From the NCBI GenBank assembly GCA_947504025.1, contig CANNFX010000001.1, positions 657,501-721,500 on the forward strand: 64,000 bases of DNA. Reading direction: 5' to 3'. Made by a program: the position numbers and the translations under genes. Of this stretch, positions 9,776-18,817 are shown piece after piece. Position 1 is the stretch's first letter, and every line of letters starts with the position of its first letter. The notes under the pieces were generated by a model. That model worked only from the letters and a program-made list of their open reading frames with translations. It had not been told where the DNA came from and ran no database searches. The stretch is from an uncultured Sphingomonadaceae bacterium (lineage in GTDB: Bacteria > Pseudomonadota > Alphaproteobacteria > Sphingomonadales > Sphingomonadaceae).

Positions 9776-11278
9776 TTACCTGATCAAGACCTTTCGGCTT
9801 TTCAAATCCTCTTCAATCCGGTCGAGAAACACGGATGTTGCCCATTCGAGATCATTCATTGGAACGTCTGGGAAATATACTTCTCCCGATGCGCGTCCGC
9901 GCCCGACATAAACCTTGTTCGGGATCACAATCTTGCCTGGACCAGACGGTAAATCTTCGACACGAACCTCCATATAGGTGCTGTCGGCTGAAGTTGGCGC
10001 CCCGATCAATATAGTGTTGCCGAACTTCTTAAATATGTCGATCGCATCGAGACAGGCGCTGGCACACCCTCCCGGCGTGATGACATAGACAGGCGTTGTC
10101 AGGTCGCTCGGCACTGGAACCGTGTGAGCATCCGGTTCCGGATCACCGTCCGCTTCGACAAAGAAAACGTCACCCCTGGCAATTGCAGCGTCCATGCCGG
10201 CCGCGATATCTTCGAAGTAGGTGACGTATTCAGCCAGGCCCTGCTCCTCCAGCCGTCCTACAATCTGTTCAACATGCCGCTGACTACCTTCACTTGCCCG
10301 CCAGTGAATCTCAGTCTTATCACCGCCGAGAGAAGCGACCGCATCTTTGCCCCAAAGCTTCCGCGCGAGTTGCGCGCTCCAAGTAGATGATCCGCCATTA
10401 TTGTGACGTAGATCTAGAATCAGCGCCCGCGCCCCGAGCAAATCAGCACGCTGTTCGTCAACTGCAGCATAGAGAGTCTCGTAGGCTGTGCGCCCCGCCT
10501 CATTCGGTTGAAAATCGGGTAGACCAATATGGAAAAGGCCGGGACGGGGTTCAGAAAGCTGGATCTGGGGCCGATCGCCGCGATTCAACATCCTTCGCCG
10601 CAGGTAGATATCGGCGGGAGCCGGTTGCCAAACGAGTTCGAGAGCCAGTTCGGTTCCCTCCTGCCCGCCAAATGTGCAGTTTTTGGGGCGACTGTTCGGC
10701 GCGCCGTATTCCGAAAGGAAAATCAGCGGCGCAGCCGCCCACCATTGACCAGCTTCGCTGAACCGGAAACGTTCGCTTCGAAAATGATCTGTCACGAAAT
10801 CTCTGATTGGCGCGCCGTTGCAGGCGATGACCTTCATGCCCGGAGCAAGGCGCTCATCTCCAGAAGCATCATGGACGTAGAGCGCATTGCCTCGCCATGA
10901 AGCAAGGAAGCCCGGCCATTGAACCGCTTCACCTGAAGCACTGCCACCTGTCGCAACAGCCAACGCATGACCATCCTGCAATACAGAAGAAAAGGCGCCA
11001 AGTGCTGTGCTATACCCGCCAAAATCCTCTGCCGCAGAGGCGTATTTCAGCCCTTCATCACGCGCCTTTGCTAGCTGAGCCAGAAAATCGGGATTGTTTT
11101 CATCATAGACACCGGGATGGTTCTCGATGAACGTGTGATAGGAACTTCTGACGTCGGCCCGCGCCGCCTTCACCCATTGATCGGCAGTCCAGTCACTGCG
11201 GTCCACTTCCGTGGTTGGTTCCTGCGCCTGTAGAGAAATCGCTGCAAAGAAAAGCCAAGCGGCGCAAAGTATTCTCAT
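9776..11278 (-). CDS. S41 family peptidase, exported
   Basis: A 500-residue protein from ATG 11278, with a signal peptide ending near SLQAQ. The C-terminal half is an S41 (tail-specific protease) domain: the LILDLRHNNGG segment and the nucleophile in GGCASACLD at about Ser407 (a cysteine precedes it). No PDZ domain is obvious between the signal peptide and the catalytic domain. An in-frame start 21 bases upstream is disfavoured because it puts charged/polar residues ahead of the signal peptide. It lies downstream of hslU on the same strand, but a strong nested palindrome of BlaI/CopY type sits 17-56 bases upstream of its start, so it is probably transcribed and regulated separately. Confidence 0.8.
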   Translation of the reverse strand: MRILCAAWLFFAAISLQAQEPTTEVDRSDWTADQWVKAARADVRSSYHTFIENHPGVYDENNPDFLAQLAKARDEGLKYASAAEDFGGYSTALGAFSSVLQDGHALAVATGGSASGEAVQWPGFLASWRGNALYVHDASGDERLAPGMKVIACNGAPIRDFVTDHFRSERFRFSEAGQWWAAAPLIFLSEYGAPNSRPKNCTFGGQEGTELALELVWQPAPADIYLRRRMLNRGDRPQIQLSEPRPGLFHIGLPDFQPNEAGRTAYETLYAAVDEQRADLLGARALILDLRHNNGGSSTWSAQLARKLWGKDAVASLGGDKTEIHWRASEGSQRHVEQIVGRLEEQGLAEYVTYFEDIAAGMDAAIARGDVFFVEADGDPEPDAHTVPVPSDLTTPVYVITPGGCASACLDAIDIFKKFGNTILIGAPTSADSTYMEVRVEDLPSGPGKIVIPNKVYVGRGRASGEVYFPDVPMNDLEWATSVFLDRIEEDLKSRKVLIR

Positions 11279-11294
11279 CGCGGTTCCCCAAATT

Positions 11295-11334
11295 ACCAAA
11301 CATTGCGATTACATTTGTAATCATAATGTTTGGT
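11295..11334 (-). promoter_or_regulatory. Nested palindrome, candidate BlaI/CopY-type operator
   Basis: Outer arms ACCAAACATT and AATGTTTGGT (11295-11304 and 11325-11334) enclose an inner palindrome GATTAC-ATTT-GTAATC (11307-11322). The inner core TTACA-NN-TGTAA agrees with the TACA-N2-TGTA dyad bound by BlaI/MecI/CopY repressors. It lies between the hslU stop and the S41 peptidase start, and a TTGACC on the minus strand (11337-11342) could be a -35 element with the operator over the -10 region. There is no uridine run after it, so it is a poor terminator. No BlaI or BlaR1 gene is in the window. Confidence 0.5.
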
Positions 11335-11339
11335 CCGGG

Positions 11340-12656
11340 TCAAAGAATATATTTGCTGAGGTCGCTGTCCTGAGCCAGATCAGTGAGGCGTTCCTTCACG
11401 TAAGCGGCATCAACGGTGATTGTTTCACCGCTATGCTCTTCGGCTTCAAAGCTGATTTCCTCGAGCAACTTTTCCATCACGGTCTGAAGGCGGCGTGCAC
11501 CGATATTTTCTACGCTCTCGTTCACCTGTGCCGCGATCTTGGCAACTTCCGCAATGGCATCTTCGGTTATCTCAAGCGTGACGTCTTCTGTCGCGATCAG
11601 GGACGTATATTGCGACACCAGATTAGCGCGTGTTTCAGACAGGATGCGGACGAAATCTTCTTCCGTCAGAGCACGCAGCTCGACCCTGATCGGCAGCCGT
11701 CCCTGCAATTCAGGTAACATGTCTGAAGGCTTGGCAACGTGGAATGCGCCGCTGGCAATGAAGAGAACATGGTCAGTCTTCATCGGACCATATTTAGTCG
11801 AAACCGTCGTGCCTTCGATCAATGGTAGCAAATCGCGCTGGACGCCTTCACGACTGACCGATCCACCGCGCACATCGCTAACGGCGATCTTGTCGATCTC
11901 ATCGAGAAAAACAATTCCATTGGTCTCGGCGTTGGCCAAAGCCACGCGGGCAACATCATCTTGATCCATCCGCTTTTCAGCTTCTTCGTCGACCAGCTTG
12001 TCCCACGCGTCAGGGACCTTCATCTTCCGCCGCTTGGCGTTGTTCTTACCGAACGCCTTACCCATCATGTCGGATAGATCCATCATGCCGACATTGCCGC
12101 CCATACCTGGAATTTCCATCGGCATAGATGGACTGTCCTGCACTTCGATTTCGACTTCAGTGTCGTTCATCGCATTTTGAACAATACGTTGGCGGAAGCT
12201 CTCGCGGGTAGCTTCTGAGGCATTGTCGCCCACGAGCGCAATCAACAGGCGGTCCATAGCAGCTTCTGATGCGGCCTCGCGAACTGCCTCACGGCGGCGA
12301 TCTTTCTCGAGACGAATGGCCTCTTCGGCCAAATCACGGGCGATCTGTTCAACATCGCGGCCGACATAGCCGACCTCGGTAAATTTGGTCGCTTCGATTT
12401 TGATAAACGGCGCCTCGGCCAACTTGGCAAGACGGCGACTGATTTCTGTCTTACCGCAGCCCGTGGGGCCGATCATAAGAATGTTCTTCGGCGTCACCTC
12501 GTCGCGTAATTCAGGTGAAAGGCGCTGACGCCGCCAGCGGTTACGCATCGCAACAGCCACGGCTCGCTTTGCATCTTTCTGGCCGATGATATGTTCATCC
12601 AGCGCGGCCACGATGGCCTTGGGGGTCAGATTATCAATCATATGTAGGGTGCTCAA
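11340..12656 (-). CDS. HslU, ATPase subunit of the HslVU protease
   Basis: A 438-residue AAA+ unfoldase. It begins with the [17 protein letters not shown] segment typical of HslU, has Walker A GPTGCGKT at 63-70, an inserted I-domain (about 110-240) containing PGMGG, and Walker [11 protein letters not shown], and ends in DLSKYIL, the C-terminal tail that docks into HslV. It recognises, unfolds and feeds substrates to HslV in the cytoplasm. The start codon overlaps the stop of hslV by four bases, giving the usual hslV-hslU order and coupled translation. Length matches the family. Confidence 0.97.
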   Translation of the reverse strand: MSTLHMIDNLTPKAIVAALDEHIIGQKDAKRAVAVAMRNRWRRQRLSPELRDEVTPKNILMIGPTGCGKTEISRRLAKLAEAPFIKIEATKFTEVGYVGRDVEQIARDLAEEAIRLEKDRRREAVREAASEAAMDRLLIALVGDNASEATRESFRQRIVQNAMNDTEVEIEVQDSPSMPMEIPGMGGNVGMMDLSDMMGKAFGKNNAKRRKMKVPDAWDKLVDEEAEKRMDQDDVARVALANAETNGIVFLDEIDKIAVSDVRGGSVSREGVQRDLLPLIEGTTVSTKYGPMKTDHVLFIASGAFHVAKPSDMLPELQGRLPIRVELRALTEEDFVRILSETRANLVSQYTSLIATEDVTLEITEDAIAEVAKIAAQVNESVENIGARRLQTVMEKLLEEISFEAEEHSGETITVDAAYVKERLTDLAQDSDLSKYIL

Positions 12657-13213
12657 ACGGTCTCGACCGTCACGCGGTCATTTGTAAATACGCAAACTTC
12701 GGCAGCAACGGCCATCGCGCGGCGGGCGATCTTTTCCGCATCATCCTCATATGGGTCGAGCGCACGGGCTGCCGACAACGCATAATTGCCACCCGATCCG
12801 ATTGCCGCGACGCCGCCTTCAGGCTCCAGCACATCACCATTGCCAGTCAGCACCAGCAATGTTTCCGTATCTGCGACGATCATCAAAGCTTCCAGGTTAC
12901 GGAGGTATTTGTCGGTCCGCCAATCTTTGGCCATTTCGACAGCGGCGCGCATCAACTGACCGCGGTGCTGTTCCAACTTTTTCTCAAGTCGTTCGAATAG
13001 AGTGAAGGCATCGGCAGTAGCGCCGGCGAAACCGGCGACAACTTTGCCGCCTTCGCCGATACGGCGAACCTTGCGGGCGTTCGGTTTCATAACCGTGTTG
13101 CCCATCGAAACCTGACCGTCACCAGCAATCACGGTCTTGCCGCCCCTGCTAACGCCGATGATGGTTGTGCCGTGCCACGGCACAAGGCCGTGCGGATTAT
13201 CAGAAGTGCTCAT
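12653..13213 (-). CDS. HslV, proteolytic subunit of the HslVU protease
   Basis: A 186-residue N-terminal-threonine protease. The motif [10 protein letters not shown] places the catalytic threonine at about residue 16, so a short propeptide must be removed, as in other alphaproteobacterial HslV. Further family marks are AGDGQVSMG, a KVRRI segment, [10 protein letters not shown] and [11 protein letters not shown]. Twelve subunits form a barrel capped by HslU. It is the first gene of the hslVU pair, 41 bases downstream of the stop of bamE's neighbouring unit on the same strand. Confidence 0.97.
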   Translation of the reverse strand: MSTSDNPHGLVPWHGTTIIGVSRGGKTVIAGDGQVSMGNTVMKPNARKVRRIGEGGKVVAGFAGATADAFTLFERLEKKLEQHRGQLMRAAVEMAKDWRTDKYLRNLEALMIVADTETLLVLTGNGDVLEPEGGVAAIGSGGNYALSAARALDPYEDDAEKIARRAMAVAAEVCVFTNDRVTVETV

Positions 13214-13254
13214 GACCCGAATATGGGGCGTTAACCGCCAGCTTCAAGTTGTGA

Positions 13255-13731
13255 TCAAGGAGTGCCCGCGCCTTGACCTGGCAAACCACCTACGCTGCCA
13301 ATATTGCCGAACAGATCTTCGAGAAAGCCGCGTTCTCTGCCCAAGGTCGGCGTTTTATCGCCATCTGGGTTGACGCTAGCAACTTGGTTCATACCCGAGA
13401 TATCGGTCGCGATAACGTTACCCGCCGCATCGAACTTTACCGCCAAAACACTGTGGCTTCGGATTTTCGGCGTGTTAAATGCGCTCTGACCAGTTTGACT
13501 GGTCACATAGTACCAAGTCGGTTCGCCAAACTGGCTGACGAAAGACGGACGGCCCAGCGTTTGCGCAACCGACAAACGATTATCGATTCCCGGCTGAACC
13601 GATCCAACCAGCATCTGGTTCTGAATATAGCCACGATTGTCTTTGATCGAGCTGCAACCTCCGGCGAATACTGCCAGCGAAAGCGCACCGGCAAGGGCAA
13701 GTTGCTGAGATTTCTTTCCAATTGACCGCAT
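13255..13731 (-). CDS. BamE/SmpA-OmlA outer membrane assembly lipoprotein
   Basis: About 158 residues from ATG 13731. The signal peptide ends in a lipobox (VFAGGC, Cys26), so the protein is lipid-anchored. The mature part has the SmpA/OmlA fold landmarks: GSVQPGIDNRLSVAQTLGRPS, FGEPTWYYV, and a following beta-strand LAVKFDAAGNVIA. BamE supports the BAM complex that inserts outer membrane beta-barrels. Upstream ATGs at 13740 and 13779 are possible; 13731 has GGAG at a better distance. A proline/glycine-rich tail follows the domain. It is followed on the same strand by hslV. Confidence 0.85.
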   Translation of the reverse strand: MRSIGKKSQQLALAGALSLAVFAGGCSSIKDNRGYIQNQMLVGSVQPGIDNRLSVAQTLGRPSFVSQFGEPTWYYVTSQTGQSAFNTPKIRSHSVLAVKFDAAGNVIATDISGMNQVASVNPDGDKTPTLGRERGFLEDLFGNIGSVGGLPGQGAGTP

Positions 13732-13927
13732 GGTCTGCATCACTCCGAAACTTGATCTGCCGCCGGACATAACCTGCATATTTGCGGGTCGGCCAATGGC
13801 TTCCTATATCGACTGGCCTTAAGGGGCATCGCGGCCCCTTGCAACTGCAGCTATGATGCTGCGATGCGTATTGCGGCTTTAATTGCGCATGAACACAACT
13901 TCTGTGCACCAAAAGGATTTTGCACCC

Positions 13928-14446
13928 ATGTCATTCATTTCCCGCATATTGGGCCTCAGCCCAGATCCCCGCGAGGAGCTGCGACCACTATGGCACCGCA
14001 TTATCGAAATCGCCCGCGAAGAGGGTTGGTACGCGAAACATGGCGCATCTGACACGCTGCAAGGGCGCTTCGACATGATCACAGCGGTGCACTCGCTAAT
14101 GTTGCTAAGGATGGAGAAATCGTCCGAACTAGTAACTCCGTCCGTTATGCTAACAGAGCTGTTTGTCGAAGATATGGACGGACAAATGCGCGAAGCAGGC
14201 GTAGGCGATGTCGTTGTCGGCAAACATATCGGCAAGCAAATGGCTGTGCTTGGAGGTCGGTTGGGGGCACTGCGGGATGCATTGTCATATCCCGACGATG
14301 TCAAACTGACCGCTGCAGTAGATCGCAATTTGACCTTGATCGAAGGGGCAGATTCGTCCGCGATGGCCGCTGCATTGCGCGCACTCTGGAACGCACTACT
14401 CGTCATTGGCGACGACGCTGTCCTCGCAGGAGATATCCCCCGATGA
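13928..14446 (+). CDS. Ubiquinol-cytochrome c chaperone family protein
   Basis: A 172-residue protein of the Ubiq_cyt_C_chap family (CBP3/UQCC1 relatives), which assist maturation of the cytochrome bc1 complex. It starts with MSFISRILGLSPDPREELRP and contains the family region DTLQGRFDMITAVHSLMLLR and LTELFVEDMDGQMREAGVGD, consistent with a soluble helical chaperone. ATG 13928 is chosen over upstream in-frame starts because an AAAGGA lies before it and the conserved domain starts here. The stop overlaps the next gene by four bases (ATGA), so the two are translated together. Confidence 0.9.
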   Translation: MSFISRILGLSPDPREELRPLWHRIIEIAREEGWYAKHGASDTLQGRFDMITAVHSLMLLRMEKSSELVTPSVMLTELFVEDMDGQMREAGVGDVVVGKHIGKQMAVLGGRLGALRDALSYPDDVKLTAAVDRNLTLIEGADSSAMAAALRALWNALLVIGDDAVLAGDIPR

Positions 14447-14961
14447 GCGAGCTCGAATTCAGCCGGACAATCCGCGTGCAGAAAATCGGCGACAGACCAG
14501 AAACAATCGAGGCGAATGAAGCCGAGCGCACCGCTCTTGCCAAGCGGTTTGGTGTTTCTGCCGTCAAGAGTTTGACGGCAGAACTGACATTGCTGCCCAA
14601 GGACAGTGAAGTAGTCACATCGGGTCGTTTCACAGCGGAAATCGTCCAAGCCTGCGCAGTCTCGGGTGAAAATTTCCCCGCACGAATTTCCGAAAAGCTC
14701 AATCTGCGCTTTGTGCAAGGTGTCGCCGAAGACGTAGCGCCCGACGAAGAAATCGAGCTAACCGAAAGCGATCTCGACGTTATCGACTATGATGGCGAGA
14801 CAGTCGATATGGGCGAGGCCGTCGCGCAAAGCTTGGGGCTAGCAATCGATCCCTTCGCACGCGGCCCCAATGCGGACAAGGCCCGTGAAGAGGCCGGAAT
14901 TCTTGATGAAGATGCACCAAGCGGACCGCTAGCCGAGGCGCTGGCTGCGCTCAAGAAATAG
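14443..14961 (+). CDS. DUF177 (YceD-like) protein
   Basis: A 172-residue acidic protein with the DUF177 core: an N-terminal beta-rich segment, VSGENFPARISEKLNLRF (the position of the usual cysteine-containing segment; here AVSGENF follows QACAVSG, so one Cys is retained) and EEIELTESDLDVIDYDGETVDMGEAVAQSLGLAIDPF, the hallmark C-terminal motif. YceD-type proteins are linked to 23S rRNA accumulation and often precede rpmF; no rpmF follows here, which is normal in alphaproteobacteria. Translationally coupled to the upstream chaperone gene. Confidence 0.88.
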   Translation: MSELEFSRTIRVQKIGDRPETIEANEAERTALAKRFGVSAVKSLTAELTLLPKDSEVVTSGRFTAEIVQACAVSGENFPARISEKLNLRFVQGVAEDVAPDEEIELTESDLDVIDYDGETVDMGEAVAQSLGLAIDPFARGPNADKAREEAGILDEDAPSGPLAEALAALKK

Positions 14962-15032
14962 CTGGAGGGCCCGCAAATGGTAGCAGGCTGGCAGGCGGGT
15001 TTCGGTCAAAATACCCATAACGTTGTCGAACT

Positions 15033-15761
15033 CTATCCTGCAATTACCATTCGGTATCCTGCGTCATACGCTTCCAGCTCACGCAAATGGCCATAAAGTT
15101 GGTCCCACTTTCCCGTTGCAAGATCATCAGAAAGTCTCGCCAAGCCTGCATCGATTCCCTCAATCGACCAGAACGACGAGCTGCCTGACCGGATACGGGA
15201 GTCGAGATAGGCTTTTGGTCGCCGCCAATACGCATAGAGGAACCCGTCGCTACAATCGTGAGGCACGAGCAGCGGAGTTATCTCAACTGGCCCAAGCCAA
15301 CGCGAATAGTCAGACATAGCGGGCATTTGAGCATCGTCTAAAGCAGCCAGTTCAGGAAAATAATCGGTAAGCCACGGGCGCTTCGATGGGTCAAATGTGA
15401 GCAGCAAGACGCGGCCACGCGTTACTCGCTGTATCTCTCGCAATCCAGCTTCTTTGTCTGGCCAGTGATGGATTGTAAGGATGGCCATTGCAGCATCGAA
15501 AGTGTCATCATCGAACGGAAGGTCGTCTGCCGACGCTTGAATACAAGGAGCAGCCAAAGGATCGCGCTTCCGGATCATTTCAATGGACGGTTCGATCGCT
15601 GTGATTTCACGATCCGCAGGCTCGTAGGAGCCGGTGCCAGCGCCCACATTTAAGACTGTGCGAGCATGCCTGAGCGCGTCGTCGATCGCTGCACTAATTC
15701 GTGTGTCGGGCTTTCGAAGCTCCGCGTAATTGACGCCGATTGTATCATAACGAGTTACCAT
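15033..15761 (-). CDS. Class I SAM-dependent methyltransferase
   Basis: A 242-residue protein from ATG 15761. The SAM-binding motif I is VLNVGAGTGSYEP, followed by the acidic motif II loop ITAIEPSIEMI and the motif around DDLPFDDDTFDAAMAILTIHHWPD, all typical of the UbiE/COQ5-like Methyltransf_11 fold. The substrate cannot be told from sequence. A TTG-initiated extension to 15803 would add 14 residues and is less likely. It is convergent with the DUF177 gene and appears to be transcribed alone. Confidence 0.82.
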   Translation of the reverse strand: MVTRYDTIGVNYAELRKPDTRISAAIDDALRHARTVLNVGAGTGSYEPADREITAIEPSIEMIRKRDPLAAPCIQASADDLPFDDDTFDAAMAILTIHHWPDKEAGLREIQRVTRGRVLLLTFDPSKRPWLTDYFPELAALDDAQMPAMSDYSRWLGPVEITPLLVPHDCSDGFLYAYWRRPKAYLDSRIRSGSSSFWSIEGIDAGLARLSDDLATGKWDQLYGHLRELEAYDAGYRMVIAG

Positions 15762-16011
15762 ATCGCCAGTATAGGGAGGCAAGCTTCTGTCTGTAAATGG
15801 CAAGCCAGCACCGCTGGAAACTGAGTGACTTTGGATTCGGTGCTCTTCGGACTTGATACAAATGTCTCTGCACGCATGTCCCGCCTCCGCGGTGCCTGCT
15901 AGGTCACTGGCCTATGCTGCGACCAGCCTGATCCGACATAAGATTGGCCGCAATTCGCCAAAAGACATACAGCCTAACGGCTGCAACCGGACCGGCAGCA
16001 GGCACCCAAAC

Positions 16012-16041
16012 AAAGAGCGCCACCTTTCGGAAGCGCTCTTT
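16012..16041 (-). terminator. Rho-independent terminator after ssb
   Basis: A perfect 9-bp stem, AAAGAGCGC (16012-16020) paired with GCGCTCTTT (16033-16041), with a 12-base loop. Read on the minus strand the stem is followed by TTTGTTTG. It lies 21 bases beyond the ssb stop and should end that transcript. The 250 bases between it and the methyltransferase start show no gene or RNA I can recognise. Confidence 0.7.
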
Positions 16042-16061
16042 TAATCTTCAGTCTCGTAACA

Positions 16062-16589
16062 TCAAAACGGGATGTCATCGTCCAGATCGTCGCCGATGCT
16101 GCCGCCAGAACCGCCAGCCGAACCTCCTGTGTCGCCGCCTGATGAGCCGCCACCCTGATTCCAACCGCCGCCTTGATTTCCGCCTGAGCTTCCGCCGCCC
16201 TGATAGCCGCCACCTTGGCCCCCACCGCCCTGACCACCAGGGCCATCGAGCATCGTCAGCGTTCCGTTAAAGCCACGCAGCACGATTTCGGTTGAGTAAC
16301 GGTCGTTACCGGACTGGTCCTGCCATTTGCGGGTTTGCAACTGACCTTCGATGAAGACCTTACTTCCCTTACGCAGGAAACGTTCTGCAACACTGACCAA
16401 ACCTTCGCTGAAAATTGCGACCGTGTGCCATTCAGTACGTTCCTGGCGTTCGCCCGAATTTTTGTCTTTCCACTGCTCGGAAGTCGCAATCCGCAGATTG
16501 CAAACCTTGCCCCCGTTCTGGAAGCTGCGGACTTCGGGGTCAGCCCCGAGATTTCCGATGATCATGACTTTATTCAGGCTGCCTGCCAT
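16062..16589 (-). CDS. Single-stranded DNA-binding protein
   Basis: A 175-residue SSB from ATG 16589. The OB-fold domain (about 1-110) begins [20 protein letters not shown] and includes WHTVAIF and the [15 protein letters not shown] strand. A glycine-rich flexible linker with repeated GGG-Q/S-GGG units covers about 118-165, and the protein ends in the acidic tip DDDIPF that recruits replication and repair proteins. Upstream in-frame codons to 16655 do not belong to the domain. It binds single-stranded DNA in replication, recombination and repair. Confidence 0.96.
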   Translation of the reverse strand: MAGSLNKVMIIGNLGADPEVRSFQNGGKVCNLRIATSEQWKDKNSGERQERTEWHTVAIFSEGLVSVAERFLRKGSKVFIEGQLQTRKWQDQSGNDRYSTEIVLRGFNGTLTMLDGPGGQGGGGQGGGYQGGGSSGGNQGGGWNQGGGSSGGDTGGSAGGSGGSIGDDLDDDIPF

Positions 16590-16673
16590 TTGAAATTCCC
16601 TTGCGAATCTGTTGGCCCGATGGGTAGCCAATCGGTCAGCCCGAGGCCAGTTCACTTGAACCTTTTGCTGTGG

Positions 16674-18524
16674 CTAAAGCCCCAAGGCCGTTGCCGACCA
16701 AAATGTGATGCCAGCAAACATATATGCCAGCGCAAAGAGGTAGGTCAGCATGAAGATCGGCCACTTCCACCCGTTCGTTTCGCGGCGCGTGACGGCGATG
16801 GTCGAGAGGCATTGGGGGGCGAATACAAACCACGCCAGAAATGCCAGCGCTGTCGGCAGGCTCCAGCTCGCCCCCAACCGTTCGGTCAGTGCAAGAGCTT
16901 CTTCTTCATCGTCATCAGCGTCGACCGCATAGGTAGTGGCAAGCGCCGAAACAGCGACTTCGCGCGCTGCCATCGCTGGGATCAGAGCCAAGGCGATCTC
17001 GCGGTTAAAGCCGATGGGTTCGACGACCACGGCCATCCCGGTAGCAACTTTACCTGCGATCGAAGCGTCAAGCTGACTCTCGCCCTCACCCGCTTTGGGG
17101 AAGCTGAGCAATATCCATAATACGACAGTCGCGGCAAAGATGATTGTACCGGCGCGCCGCAGGAATACCCATGCCCGCTGCCACAGGCCAATCAGCAGAT
17201 CGCGCAGAAGCGGCATCTGATAGCGCGGCAGCTCCATGATGAAACCGCTCGCCGCACCTTTCGTGATCGAGCGGCGCAGTACTAGCGCAACCGCCATCGC
17301 GCCGAGGACTCCCGCGACGTAGAGCGCGAAAAGCACCAGCCCCTGTAGCCCGATACCCGGCCCAACGCTGCGTGCTGGGATGAAGGCTGCAATTATCACG
17401 GCATAGACAGGCAACCGCGCGGAACAGGTCATAAGCGGTGCTATCAGAATGGTCGTCAGCCTATCCTTGGGATCGGAGATACTGCGCGTCGCCATAATGC
17501 CGGGAATTGCGCAAGCGAAGCTGGACAGCAGCGGAATGAAACTGCGGCCAGACAATCCCACGCTTGCCATCAACCGGTCCATCAGGAATGCGGCACGGGC
17601 CATGTAGCCGGTTGCTTCCATCGTCAAAATGAAAGCAAAGAGGATCACGATCTGCGGCAGGAACACGACAACCGATCCGACACCGGCGAGCACGCCCTCC
17701 GTTATGAAATCGCGTAACAGGCCTTCGGGCATAACTACCGAGACCCAACTCGAAATGGCTCCGACCGCGCCGTCCAGCGCATCTGCAAATGGCGTCGCCC
17801 AAGCGAACACCGCTTGAAAAATAACGAATAGAATCGCGAATAGAATGACCGGCCCAAACCAAGGGTGAAGCAGCACTCTGTCCACGCCAGCGTGCAGCCG
17901 GTGGGTTCCGCTCTCCGACAAGATCGCTGCTTTGGCGATATTTCGCGCAGCAAGGCGGCGTTCGGGCAATGTGAGGTGGGGTTGCGGATGTTCTGTTTCG
18001 GCCTCCGCCACGACTTCGGCTTTCGCGAGCGCCGCAAGCAATTCGCCTAGTCCACGCTTGCGGACCGCGACTGTCGGGACGACTGGAACACCCAGTGCAT
18101 CCTCCAGTGACGCGGGGTCGATTACCAACCCATCACGTTCGGCCAAATCAACCATATTCAGGGCTACTATTACCGGGCGACCCAGTGCGATCACCTCTTG
18201 CGCGAACACAAGATGTTGCTCCAGATTCGCCGCATCCAGCACCAGGATCAACACTTCAGGTGTCGGTTCACCGGGGAAATCGCCGTGGACGACTTTGCGA
18301 GTTACCTCTTCGTCGGGGCTGGTCGTGTCGAAACTGTAGCTGCCGGGCAGGTCAACCAGGTCAACGATGTCCCCGCCGGGAAGCGTGAGCCGCCCAACTT
18401 TACGCTCAACAGTCACGCCCGGATAGTTGGCGATCTTCTGCCGCGCGCCGGTCAGCGCGTTAAACAGCGCGCTCTTGCCAGCATTTGGATTGCCAACCAG
18501 CGCAGCGGTGCGGACCGTACTCAT
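16674..18524 (-). CDS. FeoB ferrous iron transporter
   Basis: A 616-residue protein: N-terminal G domain with GNPNAGKS (11-18), DLPGSYSF and NMVD/G4-like motif, then a guanine-dissociation-inhibitor-like spacer, then about eight membrane spans with the Gate-like segments (FLPQIVILFAFI, SSFACAIPGIMATR). FeoB imports Fe(II) across the inner membrane. At 616 residues it is shorter than E. coli FeoB (about 770) because the C-terminal extension is missing, as in many alphaproteobacteria. The start overlaps the feoA stop by four bases. Confidence 0.96.
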   Translation of the reverse strand: MSTVRTAALVGNPNAGKSALFNALTGARQKIANYPGVTVERKVGRLTLPGGDIVDLVDLPGSYSFDTTSPDEEVTRKVVHGDFPGEPTPEVLILVLDAANLEQHLVFAQEVIALGRPVIVALNMVDLAERDGLVIDPASLEDALGVPVVPTVAVRKRGLGELLAALAKAEVVAEAETEHPQPHLTLPERRLAARNIAKAAILSESGTHRLHAGVDRVLLHPWFGPVILFAILFVIFQAVFAWATPFADALDGAVGAISSWVSVVMPEGLLRDFITEGVLAGVGSVVVFLPQIVILFAFILTMEATGYMARAAFLMDRLMASVGLSGRSFIPLLSSFACAIPGIMATRSISDPKDRLTTILIAPLMTCSARLPVYAVIIAAFIPARSVGPGIGLQGLVLFALYVAGVLGAMAVALVLRRSITKGAASGFIMELPRYQMPLLRDLLIGLWQRAWVFLRRAGTIIFAATVVLWILLSFPKAGEGESQLDASIAGKVATGMAVVVEPIGFNREIALALIPAMAAREVAVSALATTYAVDADDDEEEALALTERLGASWSLPTALAFLAWFVFAPQCLSTIAVTRRETNGWKWPIFMLTYLFALAYMFAGITFWSATALGL

Positions 18525-18760
18525 AGTGCCTCCACGGTCATCGCGCGAGCATGCGCGCGGCGAATGGCAACGGTCATGCGCCCGATGATGAGCGCAATGG
18601 GATCTTTACCCGCAAACACACCGCGATGGGCAATGGTGACTTCCGCGCCTTCGTCGATTCCCAGTGCGCGTAAGCGGCGGCCTTCGTCAGGTGCCAGATC
18701 ATCCCAGGCAATTACCATGATCCGCGCAGCACTGCCGGAAGGAATCGTGTCTAGTGTCAT
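18521..18760 (-). CDS. FeoA, small SH3-like partner of FeoB
   Basis: A 79-residue protein with the FeoA fold: LAPDEGRRLRALGIDEGAEVTIAHRG matches the conserved R-LxxLGIxxGxxV pattern, followed by DPIALIIGRMTVAIRR. FeoA binds and modulates FeoB in the cytoplasm. It heads the feoAB operon. A Fur-type box lies 29 bases upstream of its start (18789-18807), so expression is likely repressed under iron sufficiency. Confidence 0.93.
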   Translation of the reverse strand: MTLDTIPSGSAARIMVIAWDDLAPDEGRRLRALGIDEGAEVTIAHRGVFAGKDPIALIIGRMTVAIRRAHARAMTVEAL

Positions 18761-18788
18761 AGCTGTCCGCTGCCAGAACCCGGAGCAT

Positions 18789-18807
18789 ATTGCAACTAAT
18801 TCGCAAT
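18789..18807 (-). promoter_or_regulatory. Fur-type box in front of feoAB
   Basis: The 19-bp dyad ATTGCAACTAATTCGCAAT lies between the COQ9 stop and feoA. It agrees with the alphaproteobacterial Fur site, two inverted TTGC-rich half-sites around an A/T centre, and sits where the feoA promoter should be. Its position directly upstream of an iron uptake operon makes the call stronger than the match alone. Repression by Fe-Fur is inferred. Confidence 0.7.
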
Positions 18808-18817
18808 AGAAGGTAGC

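Noticed and set aside
16115..16245. Tandem repeat array or CRISPR
   Set aside because: The periodicity is the glycine-rich linker of SSB, coding and imperfect, without spacers.
16335..17120. 261-codon plus-strand open frame across ssb and feoB
   Set aside because: It spans the ends of two well-identified minus-strand genes and has no recognisable motif.
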